Positions 42,539-49,165 of a stretch of 64,000 nucleotides of DNA are shown here, in pieces. The stretch lies in the NCBI RefSeq assembly GCF_900111245.1, contig NZ_FOGO01000010.1, positions 124,001-188,000 of the forward strand, in the 5' to 3' direction. Position 1 is the first letter of the stretch. Every line of letters starts with the position of its first letter. The stretch comes from Streptomyces qinglanensis. Its GTDB lineage: Bacteria > Actinomycetota > Actinomycetes > Streptomycetales > Streptomycetaceae. Under the pieces are notes generated by a model. It was not told the origin of the DNA and made no database searches. It saw nothing but the letters and a program-made list of their open reading frames with translations. A program made the position numbers and the translations under genes.

Positions 42539-42930
42539 GAGTTGACCGCGCTGGGCGAGGTCTGCTCCTTGCGGGCGCGCGCCGCGATCACTCCCGCTTC
42601 CTCCTCCTTGCGGAGCATCTTGTCCGCGAAGAAGCCGCCGGTCGGGAGCACCGAGAGGACGAAGTAGAGCGCGGCGCGGTTCCGGTCCCACTTGTTCCGG
42701 TACCAGGCGTCCAGCCAGAAGAGGACGTAGATGAGGAACAGGACTCCGTGAATGGGACCCATCACCTTCACGGCGCCCGGCGCCCAGCCGATGTCCGTCG
42801 CCCACTTCAGCAGCGAGCAGGGGAGCAGGATGAGGAAGGAGATCGCCTCGGGCACCGAGGTGAGTCGCAGACGGCGCAAGGCGGAGACCGCCTTGGGCGG
42901 CAGGCCGCTAGGAGTTTCCAGTATGGCCAC
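42535..42930 (-). CDS. DUF3817 membrane protein, copy 2
   Basis: A 131-residue membrane protein with three helices and the DUF3817 hallmarks: EAISFLILLPCSLLKW in helix 1, KVMGPIHGVLFLIYVLFWLDAW in helix 2, and YFVLSVLPTGGFFADK in helix 3. GTG at 42930 has GAGGAC 8 nt upstream. It shares its stop region with the start of the thiamine-binding-family gene (4-bp overlap). A homologue lies 3.4 kb away at 38822-39160. Both copies are small and of unknown function. Confidence 0.85.
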   Translation of the reverse strand: MAILETPSGLPPKAVSALRRLRLTSVPEAISFLILLPCSLLKWATDIGWAPGAVKVMGPIHGVLFLIYVLFWLDAWYRNKWDRNRAALYFVLSVLPTGGFFADKMLRKEEEAGVIAARARKEQTSPSAVNS

Positions 42931-43036
42931 GGCAGGTCCTCAGATCGTATGGGTCGAGCGGGGTCGGCGGTGCGGGGAAGCCGCGGAGAAGGGGACGAGC
43001 GGCGCCCGGCGTTTGTGAAGGAACGCACAAGCTCTT

Positions 43037-43059
43037 CCATTGTGGCAGCCCTGCAATGG
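43037..43059. promoter_or_regulatory. inverted repeat CCATTG-N11-CAATGG upstream of the AIM24 operon
   Basis: Arms 43037-43042 and 43054-43059. The right arm overlaps where a -35 element would sit for TAGGTT at 43076. Confidence 0.4.
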
Positions 43060-43075
43060 ATCTCGGGCCGCAGGG

Positions 43076-43081
43076 TAGGTT
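43076..43081 (+). promoter_or_regulatory. candidate -10 TAGGTT for leaderless AIM24 operon
   Basis: Six bases separate TAGGTT from the GTG at 43088, and no ribosome binding site is present. Confidence 0.45.
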
Positions 43082-43087
43082 CGTCGC

Positions 43088-43732
43088 GTGGCTCAGTTCC
43101 GACTCGACGGCACCAAGGTGCTGGCCGTCACGCTCGAGGGCGGCGGCGACGCGGTCAAGGCGAAGAACGGCTCGATGGTCGCCTACGACGGCGAGATGGC
43201 GTTCAAGAAGTTGAGCGGCGGCGGCGAGGGCGTGCGTGGCATGGTCACGCGCCGGCTCACCGGCGAGCAGATGACGGTGATGGAGGTGAAGGGCCGGGGC
43301 ACCTGCTACTTCGCCGACCGGGCCTGCGACATCAACCTCGTCCGGCTGAACGGCGAGAAGCTGCACGTCGAGGCGAGCAACCTGCTGTGCACGGACAGTG
43401 GTCTGCGCACCGGTACCAGCTTCACCGGACTGCGCGGGGCCTCCCAGGGCAACGGGCTGTTCACCACCTCCGTCGAGGGCACCGGCCAGGCGGCGCTGAT
43501 GTCGGCAGGCCCCGCGGTGCTGCTGCGGGTCACTCCGCAGACCCCGCTCCAGGTCGACCCGGGCGCCTATGTCGCACACCAAGGGGATCTGCGGCAGAGC
43601 TTCCAGTCCGGGGTGAACTTCCGCACGCTGATGGGCGAGGGCTCCGGCGAGGCGTTCCAGGTCCGGTTCGAGGGCACGGGGCTGGTGTACGTGCAGCCGA
43701 GCGAGCGCAACACGCTGGGAGGGGACGTCTGA
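43088..43732 (+). CDS. AIM24 family protein, first of three
   Basis: A 214-residue beta-rich protein of the AIM24 (PF01987/TIGR00266-type) family. It shows the internal pattern NGLFTTSVEGTGQAALMSAGPAVLLRV and the sequence TPLQVDPGAYVAHQGDLR near the end. Human AIM24 supports the mitochondrial inner membrane and MICOS; the bacterial role is not known. GTG at 43088 seems leaderless. The stop overlaps the next ATG by one base (TGATG), so the three genes are translationally coupled. Confidence 0.85.
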   Translation: MAQFRLDGTKVLAVTLEGGGDAVKAKNGSMVAYDGEMAFKKLSGGGEGVRGMVTRRLTGEQMTVMEVKGRGTCYFADRACDINLVRLNGEKLHVEASNLLCTDSGLRTGTSFTGLRGASQGNGLFTTSVEGTGQAALMSAGPAVLLRVTPQTPLQVDPGAYVAHQGDLRQSFQSGVNFRTLMGEGSGEAFQVRFEGTGLVYVQPSERNTLGGDV

Positions 43733-44382
43733 TGCCGTTCCGGGAGTTGTCCGGCAAGCTGGTGGAGGCCCGTGTCGTCCCCGGGCAGCGGATGTTCAGC
43801 CAGCGCGGCGCGATGGTCGGCTACCGGGGCGAGGTCTCCTTCACGCCCAACATCCAGGGCGGCCAGGGCGGTGTGATGTCGATGATCGGCCGCCGGGTGG
43901 CGGGCGAGGCCGCGCCGCTGATGACCGTGGAGGGCGACGGCACCGTGATGTTCGGCCACGGCGGCCACCACATCCAGGTGATCGACCTCGACGGCGACAC
44001 GCTGTGCGTCGAGTCGGACCGCCTCCTCGCCTTCGACGGCACCCTGCGGCAGGGCACCCTCTTCCTCGGCAGGGACGGCGGGGTGATGGGCATGGTGCGC
44101 GGCCAGGTCTCCGGGCAGGGCCTGTTCACCACCACGCTCTCCGGGCAGGGCTCGGCGGCCGTGATGGCGCACGGCGGCATCGTCCAGCTCCCCATCGCCC
44201 CCGGCCGCCCCGTCCATGTGGATCCCCAGGCGTATGTGGCGCACTTCGGCGACGTACGCAACAAGCTGTCCTCGGCGCTGGGCTGGCGGGACATGGTGGG
44301 GCGCGGCTCGGGCGAGGCGTTCCAGCTCGAACTGTCCGGCAGCGGCGCCGTCTTCGTGCAGGCCAGTGAGGAGAAGCTGTGA
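43732..44382 (+). CDS. AIM24 family protein, second of three
   Basis: A 216-residue paralogue of the neighbouring genes. It has the AIM24 features QGLFTTTLSGQGSAAVMAHGG, then RPVHVDPQAYVAHFGDVRNK, and ends SGSGAVFVQASEEKL. The central segment FGHGGHHIQVIDLDGDTL is richer in His than its neighbours. It starts at the ATG overlapping the previous stop (TGATG) and ends in a similar overlap with the third gene. Subunits of one complex or a scaffold are the simplest reading; this is inference. Confidence 0.85.
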   Translation: MPFRELSGKLVEARVVPGQRMFSQRGAMVGYRGEVSFTPNIQGGQGGVMSMIGRRVAGEAAPLMTVEGDGTVMFGHGGHHIQVIDLDGDTLCVESDRLLAFDGTLRQGTLFLGRDGGVMGMVRGQVSGQGLFTTTLSGQGSAAVMAHGGIVQLPIAPGRPVHVDPQAYVAHFGDVRNKLSSALGWRDMVGRGSGEAFQLELSGSGAVFVQASEEKL

Positions 44383-45185
44383 TGTCCCAGCCGCCGCAGG
44401 GGGGCGCCCCGCAGGACTACCAGGTGTACGACGCGGCGTCGCTGCCCGCGAACGACAACGTCAACCCCTACGCCTTCTGCGTCGAGCTGGACGGCCAGTG
44501 GTTCCTGCAGAAGGGGAAGATGATCGCCTACTACGGGCAGATCGACTTCCACGGGATCGGGCACGGACCGCTGGACGGACTCGTCGCGAGCAGCTTCCAC
44601 TCCCCGCTGCACGCCGCGGACTGGGTCGTCGCCCAGGGGCGCGGCAAACTGCTGCTGGCCGACCGCGCCTTCGACATCAACTCCTACGACCTGGAGGACG
44701 GCAATCTGACCGTCCGGTCCGGCAACCTGCTCGCCTTCGACCCGTCCCTCTCGCTGAAGCAGTCGATCATCCCGGGCTTCCTCACCCTGATCGGCACCGG
44801 CTCCTTCGTGGCCGCCTCGAACGGGGAGGTGCACTTCGTGGAGCCACCGGTGCGGGTCGATCCGCAGGCACTGGTCGGCTGGGCGGACTGCCCTTCGCCG
44901 TGCCACCACTACGACCACCGGTACCTCAAGGGCGTCATGGGCGGGTTGCGCGCCATGACGGGGGTGGGCGGCGCCTCCGGCGAGGAGCACCAGTTCGAGT
45001 TCGTCGGAGCGGGCACCGTGCTGATCCAGTCGTCCGAGGTGCTCATGGACGAGCGCGACACGGGCGGCGTCCCGCAGCAGGCCGGGGTACCCGGCGGCCA
45101 GGGCGGCGACAGCGGCCACGGCGGGCAGCAGGGGCCGCAGCTACCGGGCCAGTTCGGCAGTCTCCAGCGCCGTCTGGGGCTCTGA
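44382..45185 (+). CDS. AIM24 family protein, third of three, with Cys/His cluster
   Basis: A 267-residue AIM24-like protein. The core SYDLEDGNLTVRSGNLLAFDPSL and VEPPVRVDPQALVGWADC fits the family. Compared with the first two, the GLFTT region is replaced, and CPSPCHHYDHRY (about residues 169-180) adds a Cys/His cluster that could bind metal. The last 45 residues are Gly/Gln-rich. ATG at 44382 overlaps the upstream stop (TGATG); GTG at 44379 is an alternative. AGGAG precedes it. Last gene of the trio. Confidence 0.82.
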   Translation: MSQPPQGGAPQDYQVYDAASLPANDNVNPYAFCVELDGQWFLQKGKMIAYYGQIDFHGIGHGPLDGLVASSFHSPLHAADWVVAQGRGKLLLADRAFDINSYDLEDGNLTVRSGNLLAFDPSLSLKQSIIPGFLTLIGTGSFVAASNGEVHFVEPPVRVDPQALVGWADCPSPCHHYDHRYLKGVMGGLRAMTGVGGASGEEHQFEFVGAGTVLIQSSEVLMDERDTGGVPQQAGVPGGQGGDSGHGGQQGPQLPGQFGSLQRRLGL

Positions 45186-45228
45186 ACAGCCGTCCGGCAA
45201 CGCTGCGGAGCGCAGATACCACGCGGCG

Positions 45229-45258
45229 TAAGCACGCCTGTACGAGCGTGGGTAGAGT
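45229..45258 (+). promoter_or_regulatory. candidate promoter for the 158-aa MarR gene
   Basis: TAAGCA (45229-45234), an 18-bp spacer and TAGAGT (45253-45258), 8 bp before the ATG at 45267. Flanking CCACGC and GCGTGG form a loose inverted repeat across the spacer. Confidence 0.45.
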
Positions 45259-45266
45259 CTCACGGT

Positions 45267-45743
45267 ATGGACACCGATGACGGCACCCGTTGGCTCACCG
45301 AGGACGAGCAGCGCGCCTGGCGCACCCACCTCGACGTCGGCAGGCTGCTCAGCTATCAGCTCGAGCGCGATCTGCAACCGTTCGGGTTGACCCTCAACGA
45401 CTACGAGATACTCGTGAATCTCTCGGAGTCGCCCGAGCACCGCTTGCGGATGACCGACCTGGCCACAGCGACGCTCCAGTCCAAGAGCCGGCTGTCGCAC
45501 CAGATCACCAGGATGGAGAAGGCCGGGCTGGTGCGGCGGGAGTCCTGCGAGTCGGACAAGAGAGGGCTGTTCGCGGTGCTCACCGAGCACGGCTGGGAGA
45601 CCATGCGCACGGTGGCACCGCACCATGTCGCCTCGGTGCGGCGCCACTTCATCGACGGGGTCTCCCCCTCGGACCTCGCCCATCTGGAGCGCATCCTGCG
45701 CCCCATGGCGGAGAAGCTCCGCACCGAGCGGGGCCGCGTGTAG
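45267..45743 (+). CDS. MarR family regulator
   Basis: A 158-residue regulator. The winged helix spans LTLNDYEILVNLSESPEHRLRMTDLATATLQSKSRLSHQITRMEKAGLVRR, with wing CESDKRGLFAVLTEHG. ATG at 45267 is only 8 bp from a TAGAGT -10, so the message is near-leaderless. It ends facing meaB with a shared hairpin at 45804-45828. Its target is unknown; the palindrome-like promoter suggests autoregulation. Confidence 0.9.
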   Translation: MDTDDGTRWLTEDEQRAWRTHLDVGRLLSYQLERDLQPFGLTLNDYEILVNLSESPEHRLRMTDLATATLQSKSRLSHQITRMEKAGLVRRESCESDKRGLFAVLTEHGWETMRTVAPHHVASVRRHFIDGVSPSDLAHLERILRPMAEKLRTERGRV

Positions 45744-45803
45744 CGCTCCCGCACCTGCCGGCCCCACTCCCGGGGGCGTCGTCGGGAACCGGGTGGACGC
45801 GGA

Positions 45804-45828
45804 AGGACGACGACCGCTCCGTCGTCCT
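45804..45828. terminator. hairpin between convergent MarR and meaB genes
   Basis: 8-bp arms AGGACGAC and GTCGTCCT with a 9-base loop, 10 bp from the meaB stop; can serve both strands. Confidence 0.55.
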
Positions 45829-45838
45829 GGTCCGGGCC

Positions 45839-46795
45839 TCACCCCTCGGTGACGCCCTCGACCAGCTCGTCGGCCGCGGTGTAGGGGTCCAGCGTCCCCT
45901 CGACCACCCGCGCGGCCAGCGCGTCGAGCCGCTTGCCGCCCCGCAGCTCGCCGATGCGGCGGCGCAGCGCGGTGACCGCGATGGTCTCGATCTCCTTCGC
46001 GGCACGTGCCGCGCGGCGCTCGGCCAGCACGCCGCGCTCCTCCATCCAGCCGCGGTGCTTGTCCAGGGCCGCGACCATCTCCTCCAGCCCCTCGCCGCGC
46101 GCGGCCACGGTCCTGACCACCGGCGGCCGCCAGTCGCCGGGGCTGCGGGCCTCGCCCAGCCCGAGCATGTGGTTGAGTTCGCGGACGGTGGCGTCGGCGC
46201 CGTCCCGGTCGGCCTTGTTGACGACGTAGACGTCGCCGATCTCCAGGATTCCGGCCTTCGCCGCCTGGATGCCGTCGCCCATGCCGGGCGCGAGCAGCAC
46301 CACGCTGGTGTCCGCCTGCGCCGCGATCTCGACCTCGGACTGCCCGACACCGACGGTCTCGACCAGGATCACGTCGCAGCCCGCCGCGTCCAGCATCCGG
46401 ATCGCCTGCGGGGCCGCCCAGGCCAGGCCGCCCAGGTGGCCGCGGGTGGCCATGGACCGGATGTAGACGCCCGGGTCGGAGGCATGCTCCCCCATCCGCA
46501 CCCGGTCCCCCAGCAGGGCGCCGCCGGAGAACGGCGAGGACGGGTCGACGGCCAGCACGCCCACCCGCCTGCCCTGCGCGCGGTACGCGGTGACCAGCGC
46601 GGAGGTGGTGGTGGACTTGCCGACGCCGGGCGACCCCGTCAGGCCGACCACATAGGCGTTGCCGCAGTGGGGCGCGACGGCCGCCATGGCCTCGCGAAGC
46701 TGCGGGGAGGCTCCCTCGACGAGGGAGATCAGCCGCGCCACGGCCCGCGGCGCGCCCTCCCGGGCCGCCGCCACCAGCGCTGCGACATCCGCCAT
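45839..46795 (-). CDS. meaB: MeaB-type G-protein chaperone of B12-dependent acyl-CoA mutases
   Basis: A 318-residue GTPase. Walker A GLTGSPGVGKSTTTSAL is at about 50-66, DPSSPFSGGALLGDRVRM follows, then VETVGVGQSEVEI (Walker B region) and NKADRDGADA (base-specificity NKxD). MeaB proteins load and protect adenosylcobalamin in methylmalonyl- or isobutyryl-CoA mutase, using GTP. GGAG lies 9 nt before the ATG. It lies 201 bp after the thiolase gene on the same strand. With icmA 7 kb away it forms part of a dispersed branched acyl-CoA module. Confidence 0.93.
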   Translation of the reverse strand: MADVAALVAAAREGAPRAVARLISLVEGASPQLREAMAAVAPHCGNAYVVGLTGSPGVGKSTTTSALVTAYRAQGRRVGVLAVDPSSPFSGGALLGDRVRMGEHASDPGVYIRSMATRGHLGGLAWAAPQAIRMLDAAGCDVILVETVGVGQSEVEIAAQADTSVVLLAPGMGDGIQAAKAGILEIGDVYVVNKADRDGADATVRELNHMLGLGEARSPGDWRPPVVRTVAARGEGLEEMVAALDKHRGWMEERGVLAERRAARAAKEIETIAVTALRRRIGELRGGKRLDALAARVVEGTLDPYTAADELVEGVTEG

Positions 46796-46954
46796 GTCAA
46801 ACCGCTCCGTTCTGGGCTGTCACCGTCTGTCCGTTCCTCCTACCCGGTTGCGGCGGGATCTCCGCTCCGGACCCGGGCCGTCCCGCCGCATCCTGCTGCA
46901 GCCCGCTGCGACCCGCCACCGGCGGACGGAGGGCACCCGCCGGGGCGACCGCCC

Positions 46955-46978
46955 GGCCCGGGAACGACTTCCCGGGCC
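46955..46978 (-). terminator. hairpin after the thiolase gene
   Basis: 10-bp arms GGCCCGGGAA and TTCCCGGGCC around CGAC, 18 bp after the thiolase stop. It implies that meaB has, in part, its own promoter. Confidence 0.7.
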
Positions 46979-46996
46979 CCGGCGGGAGAGCCGCCG

Positions 46997-48196
46997 TCAG
47001 GGGACGCGGATCAGCAGGGCGTCGCCCTGTCCGCCACCCCCGCAGAGGGCCGCGGCGCCCAGCCCGCCCCCGCGCCGCTTCAACTCCAGCGCGAGGTGGA
47101 GGACCAGGCGCGCCCCGGACATCCCGATGGGGTGCCCCAGGGCGATGGCACCGCCGTTCACGTTCACCTTTTCGGGGCCGATTTCCAGGTCCTTCATGGA
47201 CTGGTACGCGACGGCCGCGAACGCCTCGTTGATCTCGACCAGGTCGAGGTCGGCGACCGCGTGCCCCGCCTTCTTCAGCGCGTGCTGAATGGCGTTCGAG
47301 GGCTGCGACTGGAGCGAGTTGTCCGGCCCGGCGACGTTGCCGTGTGCACCGATCTCGGCGATCCACTCCACACCGAGCTCCTCGGCCTTCGCCTTGCTCA
47401 TCACCACGACCGCCGCGGCGCCGTCGGAGATCTGGGAGGCGGAACCGGCGGTGATCGTGCCGTCCTTGGCGAACGCGGGCCGCAGCTTGCCCAGCGACTC
47501 GGCGGTGGAGTCGCCCCGGATGCCCTCGTCCTCGGAGAAGAGCACCGGGTCGCCCTTGCGCTGCGGGATCTCCACGGGGGTGATCTCCGCCTGGAAGAGC
47601 CCGTCGCGCTGCGCGGCGGCGGCCCGCTGGTGGGAGCGGGCGGCGATCTCGTCCTGCACCTCGCGCGGGATGCCCAGGCGGGTGTTGTGCTTCTCGGTGG
47701 AGGCGCCCATGGCCACGCCGTCGAAGGAGTCCGTCAGGCCGTCGTGCGCCATGGAGTCGAGCACCTCGAGGGAGCCGTACTTGTAGCCCTCGCGGGACTT
47801 GGGCATCAGGTGCGGGGCGTTGGTCATCGACTCCTGGCCGCCCGCGACGACGACGTCGAACTCGCCCGCGCGCACCAGTTGGTCGGCGAGCGCGATGGCG
47901 TCGAGCCCGGAGAGGCACACCTTGTTCACGGTCAGTGCCGGGACGTTCATCGGGATGCCGGCCTTGACCGCGGCCTGGCGCGCCGGGATCTGCCCGGCCC
48001 CGGCCTGCAGGACCTGGCCCATGATCACGTACTCGACCTGGTCGCCGCCGATTCCCGCCCGCTCCAGGGCCGCCTTGATGGCGAAGCCGCCCAAGTCCGC
48101 CCCCGAGAAGGACTTCAGCGAACCGAGCAGCCGCCCCATGGGCGTGCGGGCTCCGGAGACGATCACGGATGTGGTGCTGCTGGGGGTGGGAGTCAT
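46997..48196 (-). CDS. acetyl-CoA acetyltransferase (thiolase)
   Basis: A 399-residue thiolase. The nucleophile Cys94 is in NKVCLSGLDAI, His355 in ALGHPIGMSGARL and the second Cys385 in CGGGGQGDA; all three are present. Biosynthetic thiolases condense two acetyl-CoA to acetoacetyl-CoA, the entry to the ethylmalonyl-CoA and butyryl-CoA routes; the reverse direction degrades. GGAAGGG lies before the ATG at 48196. Divergent from the epimerase gene and followed by meaB, so its products plausibly feed butyryl-, isobutyryl- and methylmalonyl-CoA pools. Confidence 0.93.
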   Translation of the reverse strand: MTPTPSSTTSVIVSGARTPMGRLLGSLKSFSGADLGGFAIKAALERAGIGGDQVEYVIMGQVLQAGAGQIPARQAAVKAGIPMNVPALTVNKVCLSGLDAIALADQLVRAGEFDVVVAGGQESMTNAPHLMPKSREGYKYGSLEVLDSMAHDGLTDSFDGVAMGASTEKHNTRLGIPREVQDEIAARSHQRAAAAQRDGLFQAEITPVEIPQRKGDPVLFSEDEGIRGDSTAESLGKLRPAFAKDGTITAGSASQISDGAAAVVVMSKAKAEELGVEWIAEIGAHGNVAGPDNSLQSQPSNAIQHALKKAGHAVADLDLVEINEAFAAVAYQSMKDLEIGPEKVNVNGGAIALGHPIGMSGARLVLHLALELKRRGGGLGAAALCGGGGQGDALLIRVP

Positions 48197-48332
48197 GTGA
48201 AGTTCCCTTCCGGGGGGAAGTTAACGAGGGTTACCACTCAAGATACTGAGCGGTACCACCCGCGGTCACCGGTCGATGAGTGTGACCGTGCGCACGTTGC
48301 GTAACCGCGCGGAGAGCGCTGCACTGTTCCCC

Positions 48333-48773
48333 ATGCTGACGCGTATCGACCACATCGGAATCGCCTGCCGGGACCTGGAGGCCACCGTCGACTTCTACTC
48401 TCGCACCTACGGCTTCCAGGTGTTCCACACCGAGGTCAACCAGGAGCAGGGCGTCCGCGAGGCCATGCTGCGGATCAACGGCACGGACGACGGCGGCGCC
48501 TCCTACCTGCAGCTCCTGGAGCCCATCCGGGAGGACTCGGCGGTCGCCAAGTGGCTGGCCAAGAACGGCGAGGGCGTCCACCACATCGCGTTCGGCACCG
48601 CGGACGTGGACGGCGAGGCGGAGGCCATCCGCGACAAGGGCGTCCGCGTGCTGTACGACGAGCCCCGCAGGGGCAGCATGGACTCGCGGATCACGTTCCT
48701 GCACCCCAAGGACTGCCACGGGGTGCTCACCGAACTGGTCACCGCGGCGGCGCCCGGCGACGGGGAGCACTGA
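48333..48773 (+). CDS. mce: methylmalonyl-CoA epimerase
   Basis: A 146-residue vicinal-oxygen-chelate protein. It starts LTRIDHIGIACRDLEATVDFY (metal His), has YLQLLEPI, GVHHIAFGT (second metal His) and ends HGVLTELV with the metal and catalytic Glu. It racemises (2R)- and (2S)-methylmalonyl-CoA, linking propionyl-CoA carboxylation to mutase. ATG at 48333 begins the conserved domain; ATG at 48276 would add 19 residues of no clear homology. Divergent from the thiolase gene across 136 bp. Confidence 0.92.
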   Translation: MLTRIDHIGIACRDLEATVDFYSRTYGFQVFHTEVNQEQGVREAMLRINGTDDGGASYLQLLEPIREDSAVAKWLAKNGEGVHHIAFGTADVDGEAEAIRDKGVRVLYDEPRRGSMDSRITFLHPKDCHGVLTELVTAAAPGDGEH

Positions 48774-48793
48774 GTCCCGGACCGCCACGGGCA

Positions 48794-48810
48794 CCGGACC
48801 CCCGGTCCGG
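48794..48810 (+). terminator. short hairpin after mce
   Basis: CCGGACC and GGTCCGG arms around CCC, 20 bp after the stop. Confidence 0.45.
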
Positions 48811-48967
48811 CGGGGCACCGCGCGCCGTCCGGGCGACGGCGCGGCCCGCGCCCCGAGGGACCGGCACACCCTGATCGCCCACCTCGCCCGTCGATCCGGT
48901 CACACTCCGCCATGCCCGGCGCACCGCCCCCGTACCCCCTGGACCACTGCAGCACCAACGGACCACT

Positions 48968-48995
48968 GACGTCGGCTTCCAGGCCCGGTAGAGTG
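48968..48995 (+). promoter_or_regulatory. candidate scy promoter
   Basis: TGACGT, a 16-bp spacer and TAGAGT match a Streptomyces vegetative promoter reasonably well; the start codon is 170 bp downstream. Confidence 0.4.
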
Positions 48996-49165
48996 GCCCT
49001 TCGGCCGGGGCGGGCCCTCCCCACCCGTACGGAGATCTCCGGGCTGGGGGCTCGGTCCACGTTCCGCCGATGATCTGACACCATTTCCGGAAGACGTGTC
49101 TATTCAAGTCCGGGAGAGGGCTCGGGTCATCTCCACGACTACCAGGGGACGGATGGGACCGCGCA

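Larger units (their letters stand above)
48774..49165. other. 392-bp scy upstream region
   Basis: No gene is seen. It holds a small hairpin after mce (48794-48810) and a candidate promoter at 48968-48995; the scy leader would be about 165 nt. Confidence 0.55.
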
